A DNA stretch of 43,726 nt from assembly GCA_910586755.1 (NCBI GenBank), contig CAJUJM010000002.1, forward strand, positions 1 through 43,726, written 5' to 3'. Shown here piece by piece: positions 1 through 8,110 of the stretch; the first letter of the stretch is position 1; each line of letters starts with the position of its first letter. The stretch is from an uncultured Lachnospiraceae bacterium (GTDB lineage Bacteria > Bacillota > Clostridia > Lachnospirales > Lachnospiraceae). The translations under genes and the position numbers were made by a program. A model generated the notes under the pieces. The model ran no database searches. It saw only the letters and a program-made list of their open reading frames with translations, and was not told the origin of the DNA.

Positions 1-213
1 CACAGGGAAAATGAAAAGTATCTGGGCTTTTCTCTGATTATCAGTGGAATTTTGAATGTTTATTATGATAAAACAAGAGCAAATGAAAGGCGTCTTGGAT
101 TTTCACTTTTGGGTTCGGGAAGGGGCTATGATAAAAAATTGGGTGCAATCCCTTACCAAAAGGAACATGGGGATCGAAATTTAAAAAGAAAAACTAACCA
201 TTTCAAAGCTTAA
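1..213 (+). CDS. C-terminal fragment of an unidentified protein, cut by the window edge
   Basis: Frame 1 is open from the first base to a TAA at 211-213, giving about 70 residues. The start lies outside the window. The peptide is basic and contains two LGFSL segments, and it resembles no family I know. A shorter unused frame cannot be ruled out, because 70 open codons in AT-rich DNA is only weak evidence. It reads toward the convergent MerR gene, with 35 bases between the two stops and no obvious terminator. Confidence 0.3.
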   Translation, partial: HRENEKYLGFSLIISGILNVYYDKTRANERRLGFSLLGSGRGYDKKLGAIPYQKEHGDRNLKRKTNHFKA

Positions 214-248
214 AGTAACTACAGACTTCACCGCTTCCCCCAAAGCCC

Positions 249-1064
249 CTATTTCTCAATAGGAACCATCAGTGTACAATACCGTTGATGTTCATTTTCA
301 CAAAAACTAAAACAAGTATATATTACTATTAAATCGCCAATTGGCGTTAAATGTTCAGAACTTAATTTCTTTAATATGAATTCTAAAAAATCATATTCCA
401 TGGCATTGATCCCCACATTAACAGAGCAGGTGGCATAAATACCTTCAGGATAACAAATTGCATCCGGAGGAATGGTGATATGGAAGCTTTGTACATGCTG
501 CTCATAGATCGAAAAGCCTCTTTCCCTGGCGTCATATGTCCCTGCTTTGGAATCATAGGCAAATCGAAGAGCCTGTTCTCCGGCAGGGAGAAGGTCAAAG
601 GCAATTTTTCGCTTATTATTATGATCCTTGCGTTTAGAGGTTGACATATTCGCTCCCGGATAAGACGGCTCGATATCAATGAAATATCGTGTGGGCAAAT
701 GTTCGATTATAACGCGGTTTTGATTAAGAATCGCTTGCTCAATTGCACGCTGCCGCCCTTGCAGGCAATTGAGAATCGCAAGTTCGTGAGACATATTTTT
801 TTGAGTTTCCTGGATTTTTGTTTCAAAACGTTTTTGAACAGCAGCTATCTGATCCTCAAAAAAGATTGCTTTCGCCTCATTTAATGTAAAACCAAGCTTA
901 GAGTAAGAAAGACATTGGATAAGAGAAAAAATATCCCGATCTTCATAAATCCGGTATTCATTTTCGGTACGTTGTCCTTTTAACAGTCCCTTCTTTTCAA
1001 AAAAACGAATCCCCTCGCTAGAGGTTCCAAACATCTTTGCTATTTCGCTGATTTTATATTCCAT
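249..1064 (-). CDS. MerR family transcriptional regulator with GyrI-like effector domain
   Basis: A 271-residue one-component regulator. Residues 1-70 form a MerR winged helix (MEYKISEIAKMFGTSSEGIR, then FFEKKGLL and YRIY). A coiled dimerisation helix follows at about 75-120. The C-terminal 150 residues resemble the GyrI/BmrR-type ligand-binding fold. The ATG at 1064 is preferred over an upstream in-frame start because GGGGGGA lies just before it and the MerR domain begins there. The gene diverges from the MalY/M24/permease operon at 1255, so it probably senses that operon's substrate or a toxic conjugate. The regulatory target is inferred from position only. Confidence 0.85.
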   Translation of the reverse strand: MEYKISEIAKMFGTSSEGIRFFEKKGLLKGQRTENEYRIYEDRDIFSLIQCLSYSKLGFTLNEAKAIFFEDQIAAVQKRFETKIQETQKNMSHELAILNCLQGRQRAIEQAILNQNRVIIEHLPTRYFIDIEPSYPGANMSTSKRKDHNNKRKIAFDLLPAGEQALRFAYDSKAGTYDARERGFSIYEQHVQSFHITIPPDAICYPEGIYATCSVNVGINAMEYDFLEFILKKLSSEHLTPIGDLIVIYTCFSFCENEHQRYCTLMVPIEK

Positions 1065-1145
1065 GAAAAATCCCCCCGGTATTAGCAAAATTTTATTTAG
1101 TCAAATTTCATAAATAACTTGGGAATAATTATACAATTAATCTAA

Positions 1146-1192
1146 TTGACATTCAAGATACTTTATACTTTACTCTTGACTCAAGATAAAAT
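1146..1192 (+). promoter_or_regulatory. Candidate promoter and MerR operator of the malY operon
   Basis: TTGACA (1146-1151) is followed after 17 bases by TTTACT (1169-1174). The perfect inverted repeat TCAAGA (1153-1158) / TCTTGA (1174-1179) lies in and across the spacer, and another CTCAAGAT copy follows at 1180-1187. A dyad between -35 and -10 is where MerR proteins bind. The dyad spacing (15 bases between half sites) is longer than usual, so the exact operator is uncertain. Confidence 0.45.
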
Positions 1193-1254
1193 CCCATATG
1201 ATTTTTGGATTTTACCCAGCTAAATTTAGAAAAATGTGAGAAGGAGTGAGGGAT

Positions 1255-2427
1255 ATGGTTTACGATTTTGACCAGGTAGTTGACAGGCGTAATACCCAGT
1301 CTCAGAAATGGGACAATATGATTCGAATGGGGAATGAGGATGCGATTCCCATGTGGATTGCGGATATGGATTTTCCTTGTCCACAGCCGGTTATTGATGC
1401 GGTTATGGAGAGGGCAAGACATCCTATCTATGCATATCCAAAGGTTGATGACAGTTTTTACAGTGTGACAGCCCGCTGGATTAAGCGCAGATACGGTTGG
1501 GAAATTGATCCTTCCTGGGCAGTGTTTACCGTGGGAATTACGCCGATCTATAATAACCTGATTATCGCATTGACAGAACCGGGAGATAAGATTGTCATTC
1601 AGCCGCCTGTATATCAGTGCTTTCCGGAGGCAGTTATAAATAATGGCCGGGAAATCAGCGCAAATATGCTTTGCTATCAAGATGGAAAGTATACCATGGA
1701 TTTTGAAGATTTGCAAAAGCGGGCGGCAGATCCAAAAGCCAAAATCCTGATTCTCAGCAGTCCTCATAATCCGGTAGGCCGTGTCTGGACAAGGGAGGAA
1801 TTGCTTCAGGTCGCAAAAATCTGTTACGAAAATAATGTGCTTTTGATCAGTGATGAGATTCATGGGGACTTTATGTTATTTGGACATGAACATATTCCAA
1901 CCGCATCTTTAAATGAGACATATGCAAAGAACATTGTAACATGCTATGCGCCTACAAAGACATTTAACATTGCCGGTATTCGGTGTGCGGCAATTATCAT
2001 TCCCGACGAAAAACTTCGCGCTTTGTTAAATAAGCAGCTTCGGGCAGTACGCGCCAATGAGTTATCGATATTTGCACAGCCGGCTTATATTGCGGCTTAT
2101 ACCCTGTGCGATGACTACATAGAACAGTTACGCAAATATTTAGAGGAAAGCGTGGAGTATGTGGATTCATTCTTCAAAAAGCATATGCCCAAAATCAAGC
2201 TGGTACGTCCGGAATCAACCTACTTGTTATGGTTCGACTGTTCAGAGCTGGGAATGACAAGCAGGGAATTAGAAGAGTTCTTTATTCAGAAGGCTGCAGT
2301 TGGGGTTATGATCAGCGATTATTTTGGGGTAAAAGGAATTCCTTTCATGCGTATGAACATTGCGTGTTCCAGAGTTACTCTAAAACAGGCATTGGAGCAG
2401 CTTTTAGAGGCTTATAACAAGTTATAA
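1255..2427 (+). CDS. MalY/PatB family PLP-dependent C-S lyase / aminotransferase
   Basis: A 390-residue fold-type I PLP enzyme of the MalY/PatB group, whose members cleave C-S bonds (cystathionine or cysteine-S-conjugate beta-lyase, releasing pyruvate, ammonia and a thiol). The family signatures are intact: MWIADMDF near residue 33, SSPHNPVGRVW, SDEIHGDF (199-206), the PLP lysine in APTKTFNIAG (K235), and the carboxylate-binding arginine in MRMNIAC near the C-terminus. The ATG at 1255 follows AAGGAG by 8 bases; an upstream GTG at 1246 overlaps that site and is rejected. It is first in a four-gene operon, 33 bases before the M24 gene. The physiological substrate cannot be read from sequence. 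Confidence 0.88.
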   Translation: MVYDFDQVVDRRNTQSQKWDNMIRMGNEDAIPMWIADMDFPCPQPVIDAVMERARHPIYAYPKVDDSFYSVTARWIKRRYGWEIDPSWAVFTVGITPIYNNLIIALTEPGDKIVIQPPVYQCFPEAVINNGREISANMLCYQDGKYTMDFEDLQKRAADPKAKILILSSPHNPVGRVWTREELLQVAKICYENNVLLISDEIHGDFMLFGHEHIPTASLNETYAKNIVTCYAPTKTFNIAGIRCAAIIIPDEKLRALLNKQLRAVRANELSIFAQPAYIAAYTLCDDYIEQLRKYLEESVEYVDSFFKKHMPKIKLVRPESTYLLWFDCSELGMTSRELEEFFIQKAAVGVMISDYFGVKGIPFMRMNIACSRVTLKQALEQLLEAYNKL

Positions 2428-2460
2428 ATAAAATCGATAATTTGAGAAGGAGAGCGGCAA

Positions 2461-3621
2461 ATGAGAGAGCATAAATTGATTATAAATAAACTTCTGGAGC
2501 AAATGGAAGAAGCAGATATGGACGCATTGCTGTTGACATCAGCGGAAGGCGTATTTTATACATCCGGATGTTCCCTGGCATTACTGTTTCGCGGCAGAAG
2601 CCAAGGCTGTGCCGTATTGACCAGAGATGGCCAGGTATATGTAATCTGCCATGAGTTTGATGAGACCGGCTGTGATAAGAAAGATCCGTCTGTAAAGGTT
2701 GAAACCTTTGGCGGAGGGCAGATTTACATTGAAGACGTTACAAAGCCCGGTGAGAAGAAAGGAACTGCCATAGACCCGCTTTCTGCGCTTTGCATGGCCT
2801 TCGAATGTATTCCTCCGATTGGGGAAGGCAAAAAGCTGGGAGTGGAAACAAAATGTCTTACTTATCCTCAGGCCCAACTGATTTTTGAAAGATACGGAAA
2901 AGATATTATTGCAAACTGTGAGATGGTTCTTAATAAAGCTATGATGATTAAAACTCCGTGGGAAATTCAGGTGCTTCGCCGAAATGCCCGGTTCGCGGAA
3001 CTGGCGATGCATAAAACAATGGCGGCTACCGTTCCGGGAATGACCTGTGCGGAGATACAGGCTTATTTTACTAAGCTTTGCTATGAAATGGCGCCGAATC
3101 TTACTCTTGTAAATCATGCACATACATTTGGCTCTTACTTTGCTCCTGCCTGGGAACCAAAGCAGGTGCCCATGCAGAGAGGCGACTTAATCCGCTTAGA
3201 TGGCGGGCCAACCGTTGACGGATATAAAGCTGATTTGGGAAGAACCTATGCAGTTGGCGGTTACGCTGATAAAGAGCGCCATGAAATTTATAGGGAACTT
3301 TGGAAAGGATATCAATGGGGTGTGGAGCATATTGGACCAGGAGTTAAAATGTGTGACTTCTTTAACGGAATCAATGAGCAGATCAAAATTCCTGGTTATA
3401 CCAGAGGCCATTATGGGCACTCAATTGGCTGCCACAATGGAGAGGAATATCCATTTTTCTCTCCCAATGAACCGATGTGCTTTCAACCGGGAATGGTTGT
3501 CTGCATTGAAACTCCGTTCTATAGCGCAAGGCGCCATACTTACAATATTGAAGATACTTTTGTTATTACAGAAAATGGAGCAGAACAGGTTACTCACGCC
3601 AATCCATCTCTCTATGTGTAA
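2461..3621 (+). CDS. M24 family metallopeptidase (Xaa-Pro peptidase / creatinase fold)
   Basis: A 386-residue protein with an N-terminal creatinase-type domain (about 1-150) and a C-terminal pita-bread domain (about 160-386). All five expected dinuclear-metal ligands of M24 are visible: D247 (RLDGG), D258 (ADLGRT), H320 (GHYGHSIG), E350 (CIETPF) and E364 (NIEDTF). It should therefore be a functional metal-dependent hydrolase. There is no signal peptide, so it acts in the cytoplasm. AAGGAG sits 9 bases before the ATG. Lying between a C-S lyase and a permease, it plausibly trims a small peptide conjugate so that the lyase can act on it; this is inference. Confidence 0.85.
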   Translation: MREHKLIINKLLEQMEEADMDALLLTSAEGVFYTSGCSLALLFRGRSQGCAVLTRDGQVYVICHEFDETGCDKKDPSVKVETFGGGQIYIEDVTKPGEKKGTAIDPLSALCMAFECIPPIGEGKKLGVETKCLTYPQAQLIFERYGKDIIANCEMVLNKAMMIKTPWEIQVLRRNARFAELAMHKTMAATVPGMTCAEIQAYFTKLCYEMAPNLTLVNHAHTFGSYFAPAWEPKQVPMQRGDLIRLDGGPTVDGYKADLGRTYAVGGYADKERHEIYRELWKGYQWGVEHIGPGVKMCDFFNGINEQIKIPGYTRGHYGHSIGCHNGEEYPFFSPNEPMCFQPGMVVCIETPFYSARRHTYNIEDTFVITENGAEQVTHANPSLYV

Positions 3622-3664
3622 TGAGAGCTGTGTATTGAGTGATTAATAGATACGAAGGAGAGGT

Positions 3665-5107
3665 ATGATTATGTCTATTGGTTCCCGAAAACAATCTTAT
3701 TGGGTTCATACATCAATTAGTTTGATGCTGATGCTTGGTTTTGGCTTTATCCCGCCAATTTTAGGATTTACTCAGATGGGTATGGCTTTGTTGGGAGTTC
3801 TCGTTGGGGCAGTTTACGGCTGGATCACTTTAGAAATTGCCTGGCCAAGTCTGGCAGGGCTGTTAGCGCTTGCCATTTGGGGCTATGATTCATTGAACAA
3901 TATTTTGAAAAATTCATTTGGTAATTCTACGGTTGTGATGATGCTGTTTATCTTAGTCTTTACCATGTATATGAGCCGCTGTGGCTGCATGGATGCCATT
4001 ACCAAATGGTTCATCAGCCGTAAAATAATTGTCGGACGTCCCTATGTAGTGCTTTTTGTTTTTTATGCACTGGGAGTAATTCTTTCCTTTGCCACATCGA
4101 ATATTGCGGCCATGTTGTTTTTGATTTCTGTAGCCATCCCATTTTGCGAAAATTTGGGTTATAAAAGGAAGGATAAATACCCCATAGCCCTGATTTTCGC
4201 CATATATCTGGGAACACAATGCGGGTTGACCGTAATTCCAATTAAGCCGCCTATGTTGATGATGATTTCATTAATAGAAGCAGCGTCTGGCATTATGGTT
4301 GATACGGCAACATGGATATTGTTTTTCGGAGCGCTTCATATAGTGGCATTACTTGTATGGATCGCAGTGGTTCGCTTTCTCATTCGTCCGGAGGTTGATA
4401 CCTTTAAGAATATGACGGAGAATGATTTTGCAGAATATAGAAATATTAAGATTCCCACAGAGGCGAAAATTGGGTTTGCGGCAATTACTATCATGATGCT
4501 TTTCATGCTCATACCTACATTTCTTCCAAAGGCATGGGCGATTACCGCCTTTTGCAGCAAGATTGATATTGCAGGCGCTATATTATTGGTCTTTGTTTTA
4601 ATTGCCATCATGCCAAAAGAAGGAAGCGCCAAATTTAATTTCCAAATAGTGGCAAACAGCGAAAAAATGAACTGGAATGTTATCTTAATGACTGCCTTTG
4701 CGTTAACAATTGCATCCGCTTTGTCAAGTGATTCCACAGGATTTAACGAGACGATCAATACCTATTTGGTTCCGCTGATGTCTGCTTTTAACCCGGCTGT
4801 TATGATCTTTGTGTTCAGTACAATTTTACACTTTATGACCAACATTCTGAATAATAGCGCAATGTCCGCGATCTTCATTAACCCTATGGTTGCGGTTGCA
4901 TCAGCGCTGGGAATGAATTTATTCTTTACACCTGCGACTGCCATGGTTGGTATGTTTGACGGCTTGCTGTCTCCGGCAGGTACAGCCAGCGCGCCGTTAC
5001 TTATGGGCCATGAATGGATGGATATGAAGGAATACTATAAGAATTCCTTCGGTATATTTGCCGGATTTGAGCTGTTCCTTTTGATTGCCGCGGTGGTATT
5101 GTTCTGA
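3665..5107 (+). CDS. SLC13/DASS-type anion permease (ion transporter superfamily)
   Basis: A 480-residue, very hydrophobic protein with about 11-12 membrane segments and a duplicated organisation typical of the ion transporter superfamily. The polar segments GTQCGLTVIPIKPP near residue 182 and ILNNSAMSAIFINP near residue 395 occupy the places of the two substrate-binding loops. The likely cargo is an organic anion or amino-acid-like acid. The start may be ATG 3665 or ATG 3671: AAGGAG ends at 3660, 4 or 10 bases away. Its place inside the operon makes it the probable importer for the substrate of the lyases and peptidase. The family assignment is firmer than the cargo. Confidence 0.75.
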   Translation: MIMSIGSRKQSYWVHTSISLMLMLGFGFIPPILGFTQMGMALLGVLVGAVYGWITLEIAWPSLAGLLALAIWGYDSLNNILKNSFGNSTVVMMLFILVFTMYMSRCGCMDAITKWFISRKIIVGRPYVVLFVFYALGVILSFATSNIAAMLFLISVAIPFCENLGYKRKDKYPIALIFAIYLGTQCGLTVIPIKPPMLMMISLIEAASGIMVDTATWILFFGALHIVALLVWIAVVRFLIRPEVDTFKNMTENDFAEYRNIKIPTEAKIGFAAITIMMLFMLIPTFLPKAWAITAFCSKIDIAGAILLVFVLIAIMPKEGSAKFNFQIVANSEKMNWNVILMTAFALTIASALSSDSTGFNETINTYLVPLMSAFNPAVMIFVFSTILHFMTNILNNSAMSAIFINPMVAVASALGMNLFFTPATAMVGMFDGLLSPAGTASAPLLMGHEWMDMKEYYKNSFGIFAGFELFLLIAAVVLF

Positions 5108-5136
5108 TGAGGTAAGCAGTAAGAAGGGGGCGAATA

Positions 5137-6354
5137 ATGACAAACAAATATGATTTTGAGACAATCGTTGACCGCAGTAAATTTAACTCTATAGGTCAGC
5201 ATTATGAAAAGTTTACAGGGGGAGTAAAAATCAAAGAAGGATTTTCGCCGGTCAATGTGTGGATTGGCGGAGACTTATGGTTTCCCACAGCCCCAAGCTT
5301 AACAAAGGCTGTGGTGGAACGAGCCAGGCATCCGTTTTACAATATGATTCAGACACCCTGTGACGAGTATTATGAAAGCATTATTAATTGGCATGAGACA
5401 CGTTATGGGGTACGGGATATTAAGAAAGAGTACATTTCGCCTCATAATAATCTGCCGGGCGTGGTAATCGCCGCCTTAAAAGCTCTTTGTATGCCAGGAG
5501 ATGGGGTACTGCTTACGCTTCCTGTTTTTAATGCCTATTTTAATGATCTGGAATTTGCCGGATGCAAGCCGGTTTTGAGTGGGCTGAAAAAGGATGTAGA
5601 CGAAGTTTGGCGTATAGATTTAACTGACATGGAAGATAAGATTATCAAAAATCATGTTCATGTTGCAATCTTCAGTTCTCCTCATAATCCAACCGGGCGT
5701 GTTTGGGAACGTTGGGAACTGGAAGCGATGATGGAATTATTCGAAAAACATCATGTTATTGCAATTATGGATGAAACCTGGTGTGACTTTACACTGAATG
5801 GACATATCCATACGCCTGTTCAATCGGTTTCAGAATATGCCAGACAACATACAATCGTAAATTACGGTCTGAGCAAGCCCTTTGGCAGTAATGGTTTAAA
5901 TGCGGCGTATACCATCATCTATAATCCGTATTTACGTGAACGTGTAAATGCGGCAACGGTAAGAACCCAATTGGATTTTCCGAGTCCCTTTGCGGAAGCA
6001 GCGGTTATTGGCGCGTTAAACCCGGAAGGGGCAGAATGGCTGGATGACGCCAGAGAATTGATCAACAAAAATATGAACTATGCATATGAATATGTAACGA
6101 ACCGGCTTGATGGAGTCACAACTTCTCTTCCGGACGGCACCTATTTGCTGGTTATAGATTGTGAGGAATGGTGTAAGAAAAATGATGTTCCTATGGAAGA
6201 GCTGGTACATAAAGGGTATCAATATGGCGTTATCTGGGCGGCAGGGGCCAGGAACTATGGAGAATATGGAATTCGAATGTGTTTGGCCCATCCGTTTTCA
6301 CAAATTGAGGAAGTTTTTGAGAGATTAGAGAAGTATGTGTTCAATGTGAGATAG
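5137..6354 (+). CDS. Divergent MalY/PatB-like PLP enzyme with altered active-site motifs
   Basis: A 405-residue fold-type I PLP protein and paralog of the enzyme at 1255. The scaffold is kept (FSSPHNPTGRVW; PLP lysine K247 in YGLSKPFGSNG; arginine in GIRMCLAHP). Hallmark segments differ: VWIGGDLWF replaces MWIADMDF, and MDETWCDF (211-218) replaces SDEIHGDF, swapping the usual histidine for tryptophan. It probably remains a PLP enzyme with a different substrate or reaction, such as transamination instead of beta-elimination. GAAGGGGG precedes the ATG. It is the last gene of the operon, followed by a terminator at 6425. Confidence 0.8.
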   Translation: MTNKYDFETIVDRSKFNSIGQHYEKFTGGVKIKEGFSPVNVWIGGDLWFPTAPSLTKAVVERARHPFYNMIQTPCDEYYESIINWHETRYGVRDIKKEYISPHNNLPGVVIAALKALCMPGDGVLLTLPVFNAYFNDLEFAGCKPVLSGLKKDVDEVWRIDLTDMEDKIIKNHVHVAIFSSPHNPTGRVWERWELEAMMELFEKHHVIAIMDETWCDFTLNGHIHTPVQSVSEYARQHTIVNYGLSKPFGSNGLNAAYTIIYNPYLRERVNAATVRTQLDFPSPFAEAAVIGALNPEGAEWLDDARELINKNMNYAYEYVTNRLDGVTTSLPDGTYLLVIDCEEWCKKNDVPMEELVHKGYQYGVIWAAGARNYGEYGIRMCLAHPFSQIEEVFERLEKYVFNVR

Positions 6355-6424
6355 ATTTTCTATATTCATTAGAAATTATGCAGAGTCTGGCAAAAAATAC
6401 GACAAAAGAAAAAAGTATCTGATT

Positions 6425-6454
6425 AGGGGCATTTAGGGATGGATGCCCCTTTTC
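6425..6454 (+). terminator. Intrinsic terminator of the malY operon
   Basis: AGGGGCAT (6425-6432) pairs with ATGCCCCT (6443-6450) around a 10-base loop, followed by a T run. It sits 70 bases after the stop of the second MalY-like gene. Confidence 0.85.
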
Positions 6455-6491
6455 CGGCAGATGATCTGCTGCTGATTCAAATATAACTTAC

Positions 6492-6520
6492 TTGACCTGT
6501 AAAGCCTCCTGTGTTATTAT
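6492..6520 (+). promoter_or_regulatory. Sigma-A promoter for the coiled-coil gene
   Basis: TTGACC (6492-6497), a 17-base spacer, then TATTAT (6515-6520). The expected transcript start is about 25 bases before the ATG at 6552. Confidence 0.75.
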
Positions 6521-6551
6521 TAAGGCACTACAAAGAAAGGGGGGATCTTAT

Positions 6552-6980
6552 ATGAGCGATAAGGAATTATTATCAGCAATTTCCAATATTGTAAGTTTAC
6601 AAATTGAACCATTAAAACAAGACATAGGTTCTATGAAGCAAGACATAGGTTCTATGAAGCAAGACATAGATTCTATGAAGCAAGACATAGATTCTATGAA
6701 GCAAGACATAGATTCTATGAAGCAAGACATAGATTCTATGAAGCAAGACATAGATTCTATGAAACAAGACATAGATTCTATGAAGCAGGACATAAAGTCT
6801 ACAAAAATTATCCTTGAAAACAATGTCCTTCCAAGATTACAAACTATTGAAGCCTGCTATACCTCAACCTATAATCGCTATGTATGTGAAACGGAAGATA
6901 TACAGACAATGAAGTCAGATATAAAAGTTCTAAAAAAAGTAGTGGCAGAACATAGTGAAAAACTGCAAAAAATCGGTTGA
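6552..6980 (+). CDS. Small coiled-coil protein with heptad tandem repeats
   Basis: A 142-residue soluble protein of unknown function. Residues 21-83 are nine seven-residue units (LKQDIGS, MKQDIGS, six MKQDIDS, MKQDIKS). The 7-residue period places I and M at heptad core positions, so this should be a long parallel coiled coil. A short N-terminal segment and a 60-residue helical tail flank it. The ATG at 6552 follows AAAGGGGGG at a good distance; an upstream in-frame start at 6492 falls on the promoter and is rejected. It stands alone between a terminator and the yigZ-like gene. Similar KQDI-repeat proteins are common in Clostridia, but I know no function. Confidence 0.75.
   Translation: MSDKELLSAISNIVSLQIEPLKQDIGSMKQDIGSMKQDIDSMKQDIDSMKQDIDSMKQDIDSMKQDIDSMKQDIDSMKQDIKSTKIILENNVLPRLQTIEACYTSTYNRYVCETEDIQTMKSDIKVLKKVVAEHSEKLQKIG
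6612..6800 (+). repeat. Nine 21-bp tandem repeats inside the coiled-coil gene
   Basis: The 21-base unit begins ATGAAGCAAGACATAGATTC and encodes MKQDIDS. Central copies are nearly identical in DNA, differing at single positions (caa/cag, aag/aaa, gat/ggt). Because 21 is a multiple of 3, gain or loss of units keeps the frame. Confidence 0.95.
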
Positions 6981-7330
6981 TATTCTGAAATCCTGTTTTT
7001 GTTAAGTAAAGTTTGTAAGAGTTTCATGTCTGAAAAAATATAGTTTAGATAGTTAGATCTATTCTCTGGAATCCTTTCTTTAAGTTGGCTATTTTTGGCG
7101 CCAATACCTAAGATTTTGGCCTGTTCACACAGTAATACATCCCTGTTAAATTTAAAATAATATTTTTTTGTATTTATATGCATTTCTTTCGTATCGGTAA
7201 TTTCCGCACATTCAGGACTAGCCGCCCCTGTAGCAGAATGATATAATATAGGAACACGAAAGTAATGATCAGTGCGAAGTGAAAGACAGCGCCGCACCGC
7301 CCAGACAGCCGGCGTAAAAGGAGGAAGACC
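6981..7330. other. 350-base gap, AT-rich, with a possible decayed reading frame on the minus strand
   Basis: No convincing gene is present. The minus strand is open through much of it, with a protein-like stretch including KKYYFKFNRDVLLCEQAKIL, but it has no good ribosome binding site and would run into the coiled-coil gene. This may be a gene remnant. The right end carries the promoter of the downstream gene. Confidence 0.4.
7239..7247 (+). promoter_or_regulatory. Extended -10 promoter for the YigZ-family gene
   Basis: TGATATAAT (7239-7247) is a consensus TATAAT with the TGn extension. There is no clear -35 box, which extended -10 promoters can lack. Confidence 0.55.
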
Positions 7331-8020
7331 ATGGGAGAGGATTATAAGGAAAAGACAAGGGCAGAGTCCTATTATATTTTATATAAAGAAGGAACCGGGG
7401 AGCTGACAGAGAAAAAATCCCGTTTCATTGCCAACACCAGGCCGGTGGAAAGCGAAGAGGAGGCCCTTGCCTTTGTGGAGGAAATGAGGAAAAAATACTG
7501 GGATGCCAGGCACAACTGCTGGGCCTATATATTAGGAGAGCGAGGGGAGAAAAAGCGATGCAGTGATGACGGAGAGCCCAGCCAGACAGCGGGAAAGCCT
7601 ATGCTGGATGTGCTGGAAGGAGCCGGAGTCACCAACATCTGCCTAGTAGTAACCCGGTATTTCGGCGGTGTCCTTCTGGGCACAGGGGGCCTGGTGAGGG
7701 CTTATTCCGGGGCAGCCAAAAAAGGGCTTGAAGGAAGCATTATAGTAGAAAAAAAGCTGGCCAGGAAGCTTTTGGTGGAAACGGATTACAATGGCCTGGG
7801 AAAGATCCAGTACATTGCCACCCAGGCAGGGATCCCCACTCTGGACACCAGATATACAGACAAAGTAGAACTGACCTTTCTGACACCGGAAAAGGAAACG
7901 GAAAGCTTTCAGGCTGCTCTGACAGAAGGGACAAACGGAAAAGCCGCTGTCACCACCCTGTGCCGCCTTTATTATGGTACTTTAGAAAAAGAAGTAATTC
8001 TTTTTGAGGAAATTCCTTAA
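7331..8020 (+). CDS. YigZ / IMPACT (UPF0029) family protein
   Basis: A 229-residue cytoplasmic protein. The IMPACT domain spans residues 20-130 with the family signatures KSRFIA, the DARHNCWAY segment, DGEPSQTAGKPMLDVL and VVTRYFGGVLLGTGGLVRAY. A second, smaller domain (about 140-220) corresponds to the DUF1949 EF-G-like fold found in bacterial YigZ. In eukaryotes IMPACT modulates Gcn2; the bacterial role is unsettled, with a link to translation or nucleic acid binding suspected. AAAGGAGG precedes the ATG. It is a single gene between its own promoter and that of typA. Confidence 0.88.
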   Translation: MGEDYKEKTRAESYYILYKEGTGELTEKKSRFIANTRPVESEEEALAFVEEMRKKYWDARHNCWAYILGERGEKKRCSDDGEPSQTAGKPMLDVLEGAGVTNICLVVTRYFGGVLLGTGGLVRAYSGAAKKGLEGSIIVEKKLARKLLVETDYNGLGKIQYIATQAGIPTLDTRYTDKVELTFLTPEKETESFQAALTEGTNGKAAVTTLCRLYYGTLEKEVILFEEIP

Positions 8021-8037
8021 AACATACAGAAAATACC

Positions 8038-8066
8038 TTGCAATCCGCAAAACCGGGTGCTATACT
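8038..8066 (+). promoter_or_regulatory. typA promoter
   Basis: TTGCAA (8038-8043), 17-base spacer, TATACT (8061-8066) with a TGC extension directly upstream. Confidence 0.75.
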
Positions 8067-8110
8067 AGGTAACCGTGACAGAGAAACACTTTATATTAAG
8101 GAAGTAATTT

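Noticed and set aside
1153..1863. Long minus-strand frame inside the first malY gene
   Set aside because: Out-of-frame shadow of a clearly conserved PLP enzyme with no ribosome binding site.
6612..6800. CRISPR array
   Set aside because: The 21-bp units are contiguous, in frame and without spacers; this is a coding tandem repeat.
6548..6823. Minus-strand repeat protein (FIESMSC units) opposite the coiled-coil gene
   Set aside because: It is the antisense shadow of the 21-bp repeats; the plus frame has the promoter and ribosome binding site.
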